From: Desulfobacterales bacterium
GTDB taxonomy: Bacteria > Desulfobacterota > Desulfobacteria > Desulfobacterales > QNYZ01
Assembly: GCA_029938515.1 (NCBI GenBank)
Contig: JAOZUU010000092.1
Span: 1-6,804 of the forward strand
Reading direction: 5' to 3'
DNA length: 6,804 nt
The notes beneath the pieces were generated by a model. It saw nothing but the letters and a program-made list of their open reading frames with translations, did not search any database and was not told the DNA's origin. Below are positions 1 through 5,351 of the stretch, piece by piece; position 1 is the first letter of the stretch; every line of letters starts with the position of its first letter. The translations under genes and the position numbers were made by a program.

Positions 1-133
1 AATGCACCAGAGCCGCCGGTTCGGGCGCCGACAGTATCCTGTCCAGGGCTTCTTCGGATGGTAATGCAGCAACCTGCCTTCGTATTTCGGCCAGGTACCG
101 GATGGTCTTTTCAAAGGTGTTTTTAATTTCCAT
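1..133 (-). CDS. N-terminal fragment of an uncharacterised protein, last visible gene of the minus-strand operon
   Basis: The first 44 residues of a protein begin at an ATG on the minus strand and run off the left edge of the window. The visible part starts MEIKNTFEKTIRYL and is helical and charged, with no signal peptide or membrane segment, so it is probably cytoplasmic. The start lies only 8 bases after the stop of the AmpG-like gene. The intervening GTGACCTT is a poor Shine-Dalgarno, so translation is likely coupled to ampG. The pattern LDRILSAPEPAALV loosely recalls the N-terminus of DUF6178 proteins, known to me mainly from Desulfobacterota. That is a memory-based suggestion from few residues and should be treated as weak. 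No function is claimed. Confidence 0.6.
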   Translation of the reverse strand, partial: MEIKNTFEKTIRYLAEIRRQVAALPSEEALDRILSAPEPAALVH

Positions 134-141
134 AAGGTCAC

Positions 142-1422
142 TTAAATTTCTGCCCCGGTTGAACGCCAGGGAGCGAATTTAACCAGCAACAGCATACCCG
201 GGATCGCCAAAAGGGCGCAGGTGATGAAAAACCCGTCCCAGCCAATTCGCTTGACCATGAACCCGGTAGGGGCCGACGCAAACACGCGGGGAATACCCAT
301 CAGGCTGGTGAGCAGCGCGTACTGGGTGGCGGTAAACTTCTTATTGGTAATGCTGGCCATGAAGGCCGCAAAGGCCGCGGTGCCCATACCGCTGCTCAGG
401 TTTTCAAAAGCAACTACCCCTGCCAGAACCGTATTGCTGGGGCCGGTCTTGGCTAGAATCACAAAGCAGGCGGTGGAAATCGCCTGGAGAAAACCGAATA
501 TCCACAAAGACTTGTTGATCTTAAGTCGCAACATGACGATTCCGCCCCCCAACCCGCCGATGATGGTGGCCCAGAATCCGAACAGCTTCACCACCGTGCC
601 GATCTGGGTTTTGGTAAATCCGACTTCCAGATAAAAAGGCATGGTCATGGCGCTGGCCATGGTGTCGCCGATTTTATAAAATAGAATAAAGGCCAGCATC
701 CACAATGCACCGGATCGGCTGAAGTATTCCACCATGGGATTGATAACGGCTTCGGCAAGGGTCCTGGGCGTTCCTTCCGCCGCCCGGGGTTCGGGCGTCA
801 GCAGGGTGGTGATGATGCCGGGCAGCATGCAGACCGCCAGGATAAGATAAACCGCCTGAAACGACATGTGGTCGGCCATGATCAGGCCGCCGCCGGAAGC
901 GAGCAGCATACCGACCCGATATCCGTTCACGTACAAAGACGACCCGAGCCCCAGCTCCTCATCGGCCAGGTCTTCCCGGCGGTAGGCGTCCACAACGATA
1001 TCCTGGGAAGCGCTGAAAAAAGTCACCAGAAAGGCGGCAAATGCCACGGACCAGGGGTTTTCACCCGGATGGGTCAGACCCAAACCGATAATAGCGCCCA
1101 CCAGGGCCAGTTGGGCCACCAGAAGCCAGCCCCGCCGACGGCCGAGAAACAAAATCGTGAACCGATCCAGGGCCGGCGCCCAAAGAAACTTGAGCGTATA
1201 TGGCAATCCCACCAGCGACATCATCCCGATGACGGTCAGGTCCACCCCTTCATCTTTCATCCAGGCCTGCAACACTGAAAGGGTCAACAATAGTGGAAGT
1301 CCGCAGGAAAAGCCCATGACGAAAGTCACCAGCATCCGCCGGCTCAGGATCACCCGCCACATGGATGGATGGTGCTCGGTATTTATCGGTCGCCGGTCTT
1401 TCCCGTTTTCAGGCGGCATCAT
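142..1422 (-). CDS. ampG: AmpG-like muropeptide MFS permease
   Basis: This is an inner-membrane transporter of the major facilitator superfamily, of the AmpG type. That family imports anhydromuropeptides from the periplasm for peptidoglycan recycling. At 426 residues it fits a 12-helix protein without the C-terminal extension of the Escherichia coli (about 490) and Pseudomonas enzymes. AmpG-type signatures are visible: GFSCGLPLLL near 37-46, LQAWMKDEGV at 51-60, GLPYTLKFLWAPALDR at 72-87, GRRRGWLL at 94-101, ASQDIVVDAYRRE at 138-150, ENLSSGMGTAAFAAF at 340-354 and TATQYALL at 364-371. The start overlaps the 3' end of the carboxykinase gene by 14 bases. AGGAA lies 6 bases upstream of the first ATG and 9 upstream of the adjacent second ATG. 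The later Met21 has no such sequence ahead of it, so the long start is preferred. Substrate identity is inferred from family similarity only; related permeases of unknown specificity exist. Confidence 0.88.
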   Translation of the reverse strand: MMPPENGKDRRPINTEHHPSMWRVILSRRMLVTFVMGFSCGLPLLLTLSVLQAWMKDEGVDLTVIGMMSLVGLPYTLKFLWAPALDRFTILFLGRRRGWLLVAQLALVGAIIGLGLTHPGENPWSVAFAAFLVTFFSASQDIVVDAYRREDLADEELGLGSSLYVNGYRVGMLLASGGGLIMADHMSFQAVYLILAVCMLPGIITTLLTPEPRAAEGTPRTLAEAVINPMVEYFSRSGALWMLAFILFYKIGDTMASAMTMPFYLEVGFTKTQIGTVVKLFGFWATIIGGLGGGIVMLRLKINKSLWIFGFLQAISTACFVILAKTGPSNTVLAGVVAFENLSSGMGTAAFAAFMASITNKKFTATQYALLTSLMGIPRVFASAPTGFMVKRIGWDGFFITCALLAIPGMLLLVKFAPWRSTGAEI

Positions 1423-3388
1423 CCGGCGTTCCTGCGATCAACCGGTCCGGCGGGACAATGGGCCCATACTTTTCCTTTAACACCATTAACCCTTTTCGTT
1501 GGGTTTCAAGCACCCGGTAAAGGGCCTGGGGAGTATCCGGGTCTTTTCCGTAGGCGTCGGTTTGAAGATCGATGCGGGCGATAATATGATCGATGTATAA
1601 TGAAAACTGCTTCTCGTATAAGGTTTCCGGGTAGGCCTTGTCGATAATTTGACCAAAAAGACGCTTGAGGTCTTCGTACCGGGGCAGGTATCCGATGGGG
1701 GTATCGATAACGTCTACTTCCTGGTGGACCAATCGTTCCACCCAGGACAGCCAGACCTTTACGTCCCGTTTTTCTCCCAGCAGCTTCTTGCCGATCCCGC
1801 CTCTGGCCTCATGGGTTAAAAAATAATTCAACCCGGCCAACAGCGGCCGCTTCTTCGGCGCAATGTCCGGATGATTGAAGAACTCAAACTGGGCATCCAT
1901 GTAATCGGCCAGAGAGCCCGGAATAAACGGGGCATTGGCCCAGGGCGCCCGGCGCACACCGGTGGCCCCCACTTCCGTGGCCGTAGCGGCCGAGACGATA
2001 CAGGCGCCGATGGCCACTCCCTGATCGGGGGTCTTGGCCACCCATACCGGCGGCATGGTATCGCTGTCCCGACCGCTGTAAGTGATGATACGTGTCTCTA
2101 CCCCACTGCTGATTTCGGCCTGGTCGGAATAGTTGGCCAGGGCCTTGGAGGTCAAGGTGCAGCGGGAATTGGGGTGCGAGATGAGAACTGGTTCACCATT
2201 TTCATCGGTCATCCCCTGGTGCCAATCTCCCTGAAAATTAAATCCTTTTTCCGGCTTCGGTTCGCCATTACCGGTCCAGTGGGGTACGCCGTTTTCATCG
2301 ATGAGCACGTTGGACCAGATCACTTCCGTTCCAGGATGTCGCAGGCAATTCATCAGCAGGGGGTCCCCCTCCCGGTTCACATCCGCCACGATACCGAAAA
2401 TCCCGCATTCGGGATTAATGGATCGAATCGACCCGTCCGGCGCGCGCCACATCTGGGCCAGGTCATCTCCCACAAAATGATCCCCGGCCATGGCAGTGGT
2501 GGTTTTCCCGCACCCGCTGGGGGCCGCACCGGTGACCCAGGTGATGCGACCGCCGGGGCCTTCGATACCAGTGATGAACATATGTTCGGATAGCTCATTC
2601 CCCCGATTTTCGTAAACCGCCTTATCCACGGAAAAACGGTGATTGCCCTTTTTTAGGAGCAGTGTGTTCCCGGCGTAAGTACAATTAAAGCTGTAGGTGG
2701 TACGGTGACTCCGATCCATAAACACCCGGGCGTTGGGCAGATCTTCGGGCCGGTTTAATCCTTCGCTGTGAATATTGGTATAAAAATACCCGACCTGGGC
2801 CACCTCGTTATCGAACACATCGTAGCAATTGCGGTAGAGAATTTCGGCACTGTGAGACACATAAGTCGAACTGGTGATCTCCAGGGCCGGGTTGGAAACC
2901 GGCGCGCCTACCGGCCCCCGAATGTAAAATCCCACCACCATGATCATACCCTGCATGATACCAATCATCCGTTCTGAAACTGTCTCAAGGGCTTCGGATC
3001 GATCCAGCTGGTTGGCCAATGAGCTTATCTTTTCCCCTTCATTGGCAATATAATAGGTACGATCGATGATCCGCCCCTGTTCCTCCTTTAAATCGTAGTG
3101 AATGGTGTGACCTTCCATGAGCAAGGATTTTTCCTCGCCCTTTTTAAGGGCCAAATCACGAATAAACTGCCGGTCTTCATCGGAACCGGTATTGATAAAA
3201 ATACTTTCCGGGCGGCACATGGCGGCGGCATTGGCAATCTTTAATAATGCCGGGGTGGTTCGAATTTTCTCAATACGGGCCAGATGATCTGCATCCATCT
3301 TCTTTCCAAAAAGGGCCAGGGCTTCTTCACGGGTGTTGATACCCCCAACCTTCGTGACAATGTCCACTCCTTTTCCGATTTCCAACAT
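1409..3388 (-). CDS. pckG: Phosphoenolpyruvate carboxykinase, GTP-family fold, divergent nucleotide-binding region
   Basis: The enzyme interconverts oxaloacetate and phosphoenolpyruvate with a nucleotide and belongs to the GTP-type family, in gluconeogenesis or anaplerosis in the cytoplasm. The 659 residues are slightly longer than the usual 600-620. Conserved elements by eye are RPESIFINTGSDED (59-72), IRGPVGAPVSNPALEIT (156-172), the lysine pair K246-K247, EHM with H269 (metal ligand position), the P-loop GAAPSGCGKTTTA (287-299) with the family's reactive cysteine at C293, GDDLAQM (307-313), INPECGIFGIV (324-334), HPNSRC (405-410) and TPIGYLP (563-569). The lid region starts near 466. Between F523 and W546 there is no aromatic residue, where characterised GTP enzymes place two of the three phenylalanines that clamp guanine, so nucleotide preference is uncertain. 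AGGAG sits 7 bases before the ATG. The gene begins 12 bases after the nitroreductase stop and overlaps ampG by 14. Confidence 0.93.
   Translation of the reverse strand: MLEIGKGVDIVTKVGGINTREEALALFGKKMDADHLARIEKIRTTPALLKIANAAAMCRPESIFINTGSDEDRQFIRDLALKKGEEKSLLMEGHTIHYDLKEEQGRIIDRTYYIANEGEKISSLANQLDRSEALETVSERMIGIMQGMIMVVGFYIRGPVGAPVSNPALEITSSTYVSHSAEILYRNCYDVFDNEVAQVGYFYTNIHSEGLNRPEDLPNARVFMDRSHRTTYSFNCTYAGNTLLLKKGNHRFSVDKAVYENRGNELSEHMFITGIEGPGGRITWVTGAAPSGCGKTTTAMAGDHFVGDDLAQMWRAPDGSIRSINPECGIFGIVADVNREGDPLLMNCLRHPGTEVIWSNVLIDENGVPHWTGNGEPKPEKGFNFQGDWHQGMTDENGEPVLISHPNSRCTLTSKALANYSDQAEISSGVETRIITYSGRDSDTMPPVWVAKTPDQGVAIGACIVSAATATEVGATGVRRAPWANAPFIPGSLADYMDAQFEFFNHPDIAPKKRPLLAGLNYFLTHEARGGIGKKLLGEKRDVKVWLSWVERLVHQEVDVIDTPIGYLPRYEDLKRLFGQIIDKAYPETLYEKQFSLYIDHIIARIDLQTDAYGKDPDTPQALYRVLETQRKGLMVLKEKYGPIVPPDRLIAGTPDDAA
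1429..1433 (-). promoter_or_regulatory. Ribosome binding site supporting the long ampG start
   Basis: AGGAA on the minus strand lies 6 bases ahead of the first of two adjacent ATG codons, inside the end of the carboxykinase gene. The alternative start 20 codons later has no comparable sequence, so this site decides the start choice. Confidence 0.65.
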
Positions 3389-3395
3389 AAGGCTT

Positions 3396-3400
3396 CTCCT
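3396..3400 (-). promoter_or_regulatory. Ribosome binding site of the carboxykinase gene
   Basis: AGGAG on the minus strand lies 7 bases before the carboxykinase ATG. It sits directly against the nitroreductase stop codon, fixing the start and showing how tightly the two genes are packed. Confidence 0.85.
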
Positions 3401-3976
3401 TTATCGCGTTTGAAGAATGATATCCTTTAAATCCCGTTTCGGCACATGATGAACATTTTTTTCGTCTCGCCAATACCGGATGTCACCATCGGGTGAAACC
3501 GCTTCGATGACCACCGTTTCCCGGGGTTCACCCAAGGCGATAACCAAAAGCACTTCATACCGATCGTCAAGATTGAATATTTTTCCGATCCGTTTTCGAT
3601 TAATAGTGGCGATCATGCAACCGGCCAGGCCCTTTTCCCGGGCACCGAGCAGAATGCTTTGGGCGGCGATGCCATGATCGACCCCGAAATCCGTTGATAC
3701 CTGGGTATCACCCAAAATGATGATATATCCCGCCGGACGCTCGCCTTCCTCCGGCCCGGGCCAGTCCTTCAGATAAGCGGCCCACCCCAGACAGGAAAAG
3801 ATATCTTCATTGACGGCGGGGTCACCGCAAAGAATATACACCAGCGGCTGCCGGTTGGCCCCGGATGCCGACAACCGAGCCAGATTGACCAGATCTTTCA
3901 ACAGGTCCGGATCCAGGGGATGGTTTTGATAAAACCGGCGGCAGCTGCGATTCTTTCGAATCAGGTCTTCAATCAT
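3401..3976 (-). CDS. Nitroreductase-family FMN oxidoreductase
   Basis: This is a predicted cytoplasmic FMN flavoprotein of the nitroreductase fold, which usually works as a homodimer and reduces nitro compounds, quinones or flavin with NAD(P)H. With the start chosen here it is 191 residues. Family features are the N-terminal RKNRSCRRF (7-15, contacting FMN phosphate in relatives), SASGANRQP (36-44), the helix GIAAQSILLGAREKGLAGC (102-120) packing near the flavin, ALGEP at 147-151, and the C-terminal VHHVPKRDL (175-183). A longer reading frame extends 24 codons upstream. I chose the second of two adjacent ATGs because AAGGAGG lies 6 bases before it (3 before the first), and because the extra residues are out of phase with the family start. 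The gene overlaps rdgB by 8 bases. The physiological substrate cannot be read from the sequence. Confidence 0.88.
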   Translation of the reverse strand: MIEDLIRKNRSCRRFYQNHPLDPDLLKDLVNLARLSASGANRQPLVYILCGDPAVNEDIFSCLGWAAYLKDWPGPEEGERPAGYIIILGDTQVSTDFGVDHGIAAQSILLGAREKGLAGCMIATINRKRIGKIFNLDDRYEVLLVIALGEPRETVVIEAVSPDGDIRYWRDEKNVHHVPKRDLKDIILQTR

Positions 3977-4628
3977 CATCTCCCTCCTTGCAGGTAAATT
4001 TTTCTTCTTCGGGCATATGCATTCGAATCCAGGCGAGTACCTTGTCAAATTCCAAACGGAGTTCCGAAAATGCCTTTCCCCGGTGGCTTATACGGCTTTT
4101 TTCTTTCCGGTTCAACTGGGCAAAGGTTTTTTGAAGCGGCGGATAGTAAAAAATCGGATCATAGCCAAATCCGTTATCTCCGGCGGGTGTTTGAGTGATG
4201 AGACCTTCACAGCGCGCTTCGTAGGTGAGGGCCTGACCGGTGGGAACCGCGATGGAAATGACACATTCGAAAAATGCCGTCCAATCGTTTTTTCCGGCCA
4301 TCGCCTTGAGTAACCGGGCCGACCGCTCCATGTCATCTAAGCCCTTTCCCCCATAGCGGGCCGAACGCACGCCGGGAAGACCGCCCAAGGCCGTGACGCA
4401 CAGACCGGAATCGTCCGCCAGGGCGGGCAATCCAATCACCCGGGCCACCTGGCTGGCTTTTTTATACGCATTTTCCTCGAAGGTGTCGCCGTCTTCCACC
4501 ACAGGCGGTATCGGCCCGAAATCGTTCAAATATTTAATCGACACCGGAAAATCTACAAGCAGATCTTGAATTTCGGCAATCTTACCCTTGTTTCCGGTAG
4601 CCAACACAATCGTTGTTTGACGTTCCAT
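3969..4628 (-). CDS. rdgB: RdgB/HAM1 family XTP/dITP diphosphatase
   Basis: This house-cleaning nucleotidase hydrolyses dITP, XTP and ITP to monophosphates plus pyrophosphate, keeping deaminated purines out of DNA and RNA. It is cytoplasmic and usually dimeric. The 219 residues show the whole family pattern: ATGNKGK at 10-16 (triphosphate binding), FEENAYKKA at 50-58, ADDSGL at 71-76 with the catalytic aspartate pair D72-D73, LPGVRSARYGG at 84-94, GFGYDP at 153-158 and SHRGKA at 181-186. It is about 20 residues longer than the E. coli enzyme because of an acidic C-terminal tail that carries the ribosome binding site of the next gene. The start is fixed by the family N-terminus, although no convincing Shine-Dalgarno precedes it. 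It is the first recognisable gene of the minus-strand operon, with its promoter somewhere in the 723-base intergenic region. Confidence 0.95.
   Translation of the reverse strand: MERQTTIVLATGNKGKIAEIQDLLVDFPVSIKYLNDFGPIPPVVEDGDTFEENAYKKASQVARVIGLPALADDSGLCVTALGGLPGVRSARYGGKGLDDMERSARLLKAMAGKNDWTAFFECVISIAVPTGQALTYEARCEGLITQTPAGDNGFGYDPIFYYPPLQKTFAQLNRKEKSRISHRGKAFSELRLEFDKVLAWIRMHMPEEEKFTCKEGDDD
3983..3989 (-). promoter_or_regulatory. Ribosome binding site deciding the nitroreductase start
   Basis: A full-strength AAGGAGG on the minus strand lies within the last codons of rdgB, 6 bases ahead of the second of two tandem ATGs. It argues against the start 72 bases further upstream. Confidence 0.85.
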
Positions 4629-4684
4629 GTTAAGCCATTTTTTGCGTGCTGAGGAATTTTTTCACGTTGCCGTTTTTCTTATCT

Positions 4685-4708
4685 TTATCCCTGAAAGATA
4701 TAATCCAT
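4685..4708 (-). other. Seven-codon ORF with strong Shine-Dalgarno in the rdgB leader
   Basis: On the minus strand AAGGAG (4715-4720) stands 6 bases before an ATG that opens the short frame MDYIFQG and stops. It lies about 55 bases upstream of rdgB, which lacks its own ribosome binding site. It may be a leader peptide, or the remnant of a gene whose start survived: a different frame after its stop stays open for another 19 codons. Chance cannot be excluded for so short an ORF. Confidence 0.25.
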
Positions 4709-4741
4709 ACCCTTCTCCTTGTAAAGCGCTTTGCCTTGTCA

Positions 4742-4770
4742 TCCGTTTTGTTATATTGAGATAAAACGGA
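4742..4770. repeat. Inverted repeat, hairpin 1 of the intergenic structured zone
   Basis: TCCGTTTT (4742-4749) faces its exact complement AAAACGGA (4763-4770). As plus-strand RNA the stem extends through G-U, U-A and U-G pairs to 11 pairs with a 7-base loop. No T-run follows on either strand, so it is not a typical intrinsic terminator. Confidence 0.6.
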
Positions 4771-4810
4771 AAGGAAGCAGGGTCCCCGATGGAGGCCTTT
4801 GAAAAATGTC

Positions 4811-4858
4811 CCGCCTCAGGCGGATTCAAGTTCAAGTCGAAGATCCCGGACTTTGAAC
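4811..4858. repeat. Two adjacent hairpins, 2 and 3, of the intergenic structured zone
   Basis: CCGCC (4811-4815) and GGCGG (4819-4823) form a 5-bp stem with a TCA loop. Seven bases later GTTCAAGTC (4830-4838) pairs with GACTTTGAAC (4849-4858), giving 9 pairs with one bulged T (4852) and a 10-base loop. TTCAAG is also repeated in tandem at 4825-4836. The second stem uses the GTTCAA/TTGAAC arms also seen in the 16-bp palindromes further right, which may be coincidence. Confidence 0.55.
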
Positions 4859-4873
4859 GGGGGGAGACGAAAC

Positions 4874-4938
4874 ATGACAGGCCGCCCGAATTATTCGGCC
4901 GGCCTGTCAAAGGAGGAAAAAAGATGAAGAAATATTGA
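4874..4938 (+). other. Pair of mini-ORFs overlapping by ATGA, with strong ribosome binding sites
   Basis: GGGGAG (4861-4866) lies 7 bases before an ATG opening a 17-codon frame, MTGRPNYSAGLSKEEKR (4874-4927). Its stop overlaps the ATG of a four-codon frame, MKKY (4924-4938), itself preceded 7 bases upstream by AGGAGG (4911-4916). Good spacing at both sites and the ATGA junction look like real translation signals. No protein follows, and the DNA downstream shows no reading frame that would continue either product. It could be a regulatory leader, the retained 5' end of a lost gene, or part of a dispersed repeat. Expression is unproven. Confidence 0.3.
4875..4909. repeat. Strong GC-rich inverted repeat, hairpin 4, abutting a Shine-Dalgarno
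   Basis: TGACAGGCCG (4875-4884) faces CGGCCTGTCA (4900-4909) perfectly. After one C/C mismatch, CCGAA (4886-4890) pairs with TTCGG (4894-4898) around a TTA loop, for 15 pairs in total. It is the most stable hairpin I see in the window. In plus-strand RNA its foot holds the ATG of the first mini-ORF, and AGGAGG begins one base after its 3' end. There is no U-run after it on either strand. Confidence 0.8.
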
Positions 4939-5087
4939 GGTCTGACTCTTGAACATGCAACTTCCTTGCCAAAAATAATCATTCCCGTGCCCAGAAAGGT
5001 CCGTATATTTCTTTTTTCATTTTATATCAAACGGTTATATTTAATTAAAATCTGTTTGTGATCGTTGTTGAACCGTAGAGAGCACAC

Positions 5088-5101
5088 CCATTGACCATTG
5101 A
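5088..5101 (+). repeat. Perfect tandem repeat of CCATTGA
   Basis: CCATTGA occurs twice without a gap in the AT-rich intergenic half. It overlaps the candidate -35 box TTGACC. It may be chance or a small direct-repeat binding site of the kind OmpR-family regulators use. Confidence 0.4.
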
Positions 5102-5119
5102 TATGTTCCGAATTATTAA
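5091..5119 (+). promoter_or_regulatory. Candidate sigma-70 promoter upstream of the Nudix operon
   Basis: TTGACC (5091-5096, five of six matches to consensus) is separated by 17 bases from TATTAA (5114-5119, four of six). Transcription would start near 5126 and run rightward through both palindromes, giving a leader of about 225 bases. In AT-rich DNA such matches arise easily. Confidence 0.35.
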
Positions 5120-5143
5120 CCTGTCTTCATGGAACTATATAAT
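5116..5143 (+). promoter_or_regulatory. Second candidate sigma-70 promoter with consensus -10 box
   Basis: TTAACC (5116-5121) lies 16 bases before a perfect TATAAT (5138-5143). It overlaps the previous candidate, so at most one of them may be used. A start near 5150 would place the first palindrome about 34 bases downstream. Confidence 0.35.
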
Positions 5144-5183
5144 AAACATTGTTTTTACAGTTGGTTACATAAATAACCGTATC

Positions 5184-5199
5184 GTTCAAAATTTTGAAC
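5184..5199. promoter_or_regulatory. Perfect 16-bp palindrome, putative operator site 1
   Basis: GTTCAAAATTTTGAAC is a perfect dyad with no spacer, identical to the copy whose start lies 75 bases to the right. The full symmetry suggests a dimeric helix-turn-helix regulator. OmpR-family regulators such as the one encoded downstream usually prefer direct repeats. I do not recognise it as the site of a known regulator. Confidence 0.6.
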
Positions 5200-5251
5200 T
5201 TTCCCGAAATACATATTAATAATTTTAATATCCATTTGATTTTACTACAAA

Positions 5252-5257
5252 TATAAT
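5252..5257 (+). promoter_or_regulatory. Consensus -10 box TATAAT abutting operator site 2
   Basis: A perfect TATAAT stops one base before the second palindrome, so a start directed by it would fall near 5264, inside the palindrome. I see no good -35 box at the usual distance, so it would need an activator or is fortuitous in AT-rich DNA. Confidence 0.3.
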
Positions 5258-5258
5258 T

Positions 5259-5274
5259 GTTCAAAATTTTGAAC
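5259..5274. promoter_or_regulatory. Perfect 16-bp palindrome, putative operator site 2
   Basis: This second exact copy of GTTCAAAATTTTGAAC ends 77 bases before the Nudix start codon. The 75-base offset is close to seven turns of B-DNA, which places the two copies on roughly the same helix face and would allow cooperative binding or looping. Two identical 16-mers in 91 bases are hard to attribute to base composition alone. Confidence 0.6.
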
Positions 5275-5321
5275 CCGACAACATTGGGTAATTCATTTCA
5301 CAAACCGGCCATGAGGTTAAC

Positions 5322-5348
5322 ATGACCCTTTCTACTCTATTGGTTTAA
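5322..5348 (+). CDS. Putative eight-codon leader ORF in frame with the Nudix gene
   Basis: An ATG preceded 5 bases upstream by GAGG (5313-5316) opens the frame MTLSTLLV and stops at TAA, just 3 bases before the Nudix ATG. The Nudix start has no clear Shine-Dalgarno of its own, so ribosomes ending this short frame could reinitiate there. The leader is in the same frame as the Nudix gene, separated only by TAA ACG. Stop readthrough or a recent nonsense change that shortened a longer N-terminus are therefore alternatives. Coding status is a hypothesis. Confidence 0.35.
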   Translation: MTLSTLLV

Positions 5349-5351
5349 ACG

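Larger units (their letters stand above)
4629..5351. other. Divergent intergenic region between the rdgB operon and the Nudix-two-component operon
   Basis: This 723-base region has no convincing long gene. From about 4685 to 4938 it is mixed in composition and packed with inverted repeats and short ORFs. From about 5000 to 5340 it is strikingly AT-rich, with candidate plus-strand promoters and two identical palindromes. I found no clear promoter for the minus-strand operon. The best candidate on that strand is TATAAA near 5021-5026 with TTTAAT 17 bases upstream, which is weak. A T-rich stretch at 5008-5023 has no hairpin before it and is not called a terminator. Confidence 0.8.

Noticed and set aside
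1871..2593. A 240-codon open frame on the plus strand
   Set aside because: It lies wholly antisense to the carboxykinase gene, whose protein is unmistakable. The antisense product has no recognisable features and reflects the GC-rich codon pattern.
1409..3388. A pyrophosphate-dependent or ATP-type carboxykinase
   Set aside because: From family knowledge the pyrophosphate enzymes are much longer, near 1100 residues. The motifs GPVGAPVSN, GCGKTT and HPNSRC follow the GTP-type layout. Only the base-binding segment is unusual, which is recorded as a finding.
3977..4048. A 24-residue N-terminal extension of the nitroreductase
   Set aside because: It would lie inside rdgB. A full AAGGAGG sits 6 bases before the later ATG, and that start matches the family N-terminus.
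4875..4909. The strong hairpin as an intrinsic terminator
   Set aside because: A T-run is missing after the stem on both strands; the plus strand is followed by purines forming a Shine-Dalgarno.
4662..4982. A 106-codon open frame on the minus strand covering most of the structured intergenic zone
   Set aside because: It runs straight through all four inverted repeats, has no convincing ribosome binding site, and its translation shows no recognisable domain or sensible composition.
5031..5180. ACGGTTAT (5031-5038) and its complement ATAACCGT (5173-5180), plus GGTTA/TAACC at 5163-5178, as further regulatory sites
   Set aside because: Short, widely spaced matches in AT-rich DNA are expected by chance and nothing else supports them.
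5184..5274. The repeated palindrome as a CRISPR repeat or insertion-sequence end
   Set aside because: There are only two copies, 16 bases long, with one intervening stretch that resembles promoter DNA. No cas gene, transposase or target duplication is visible.
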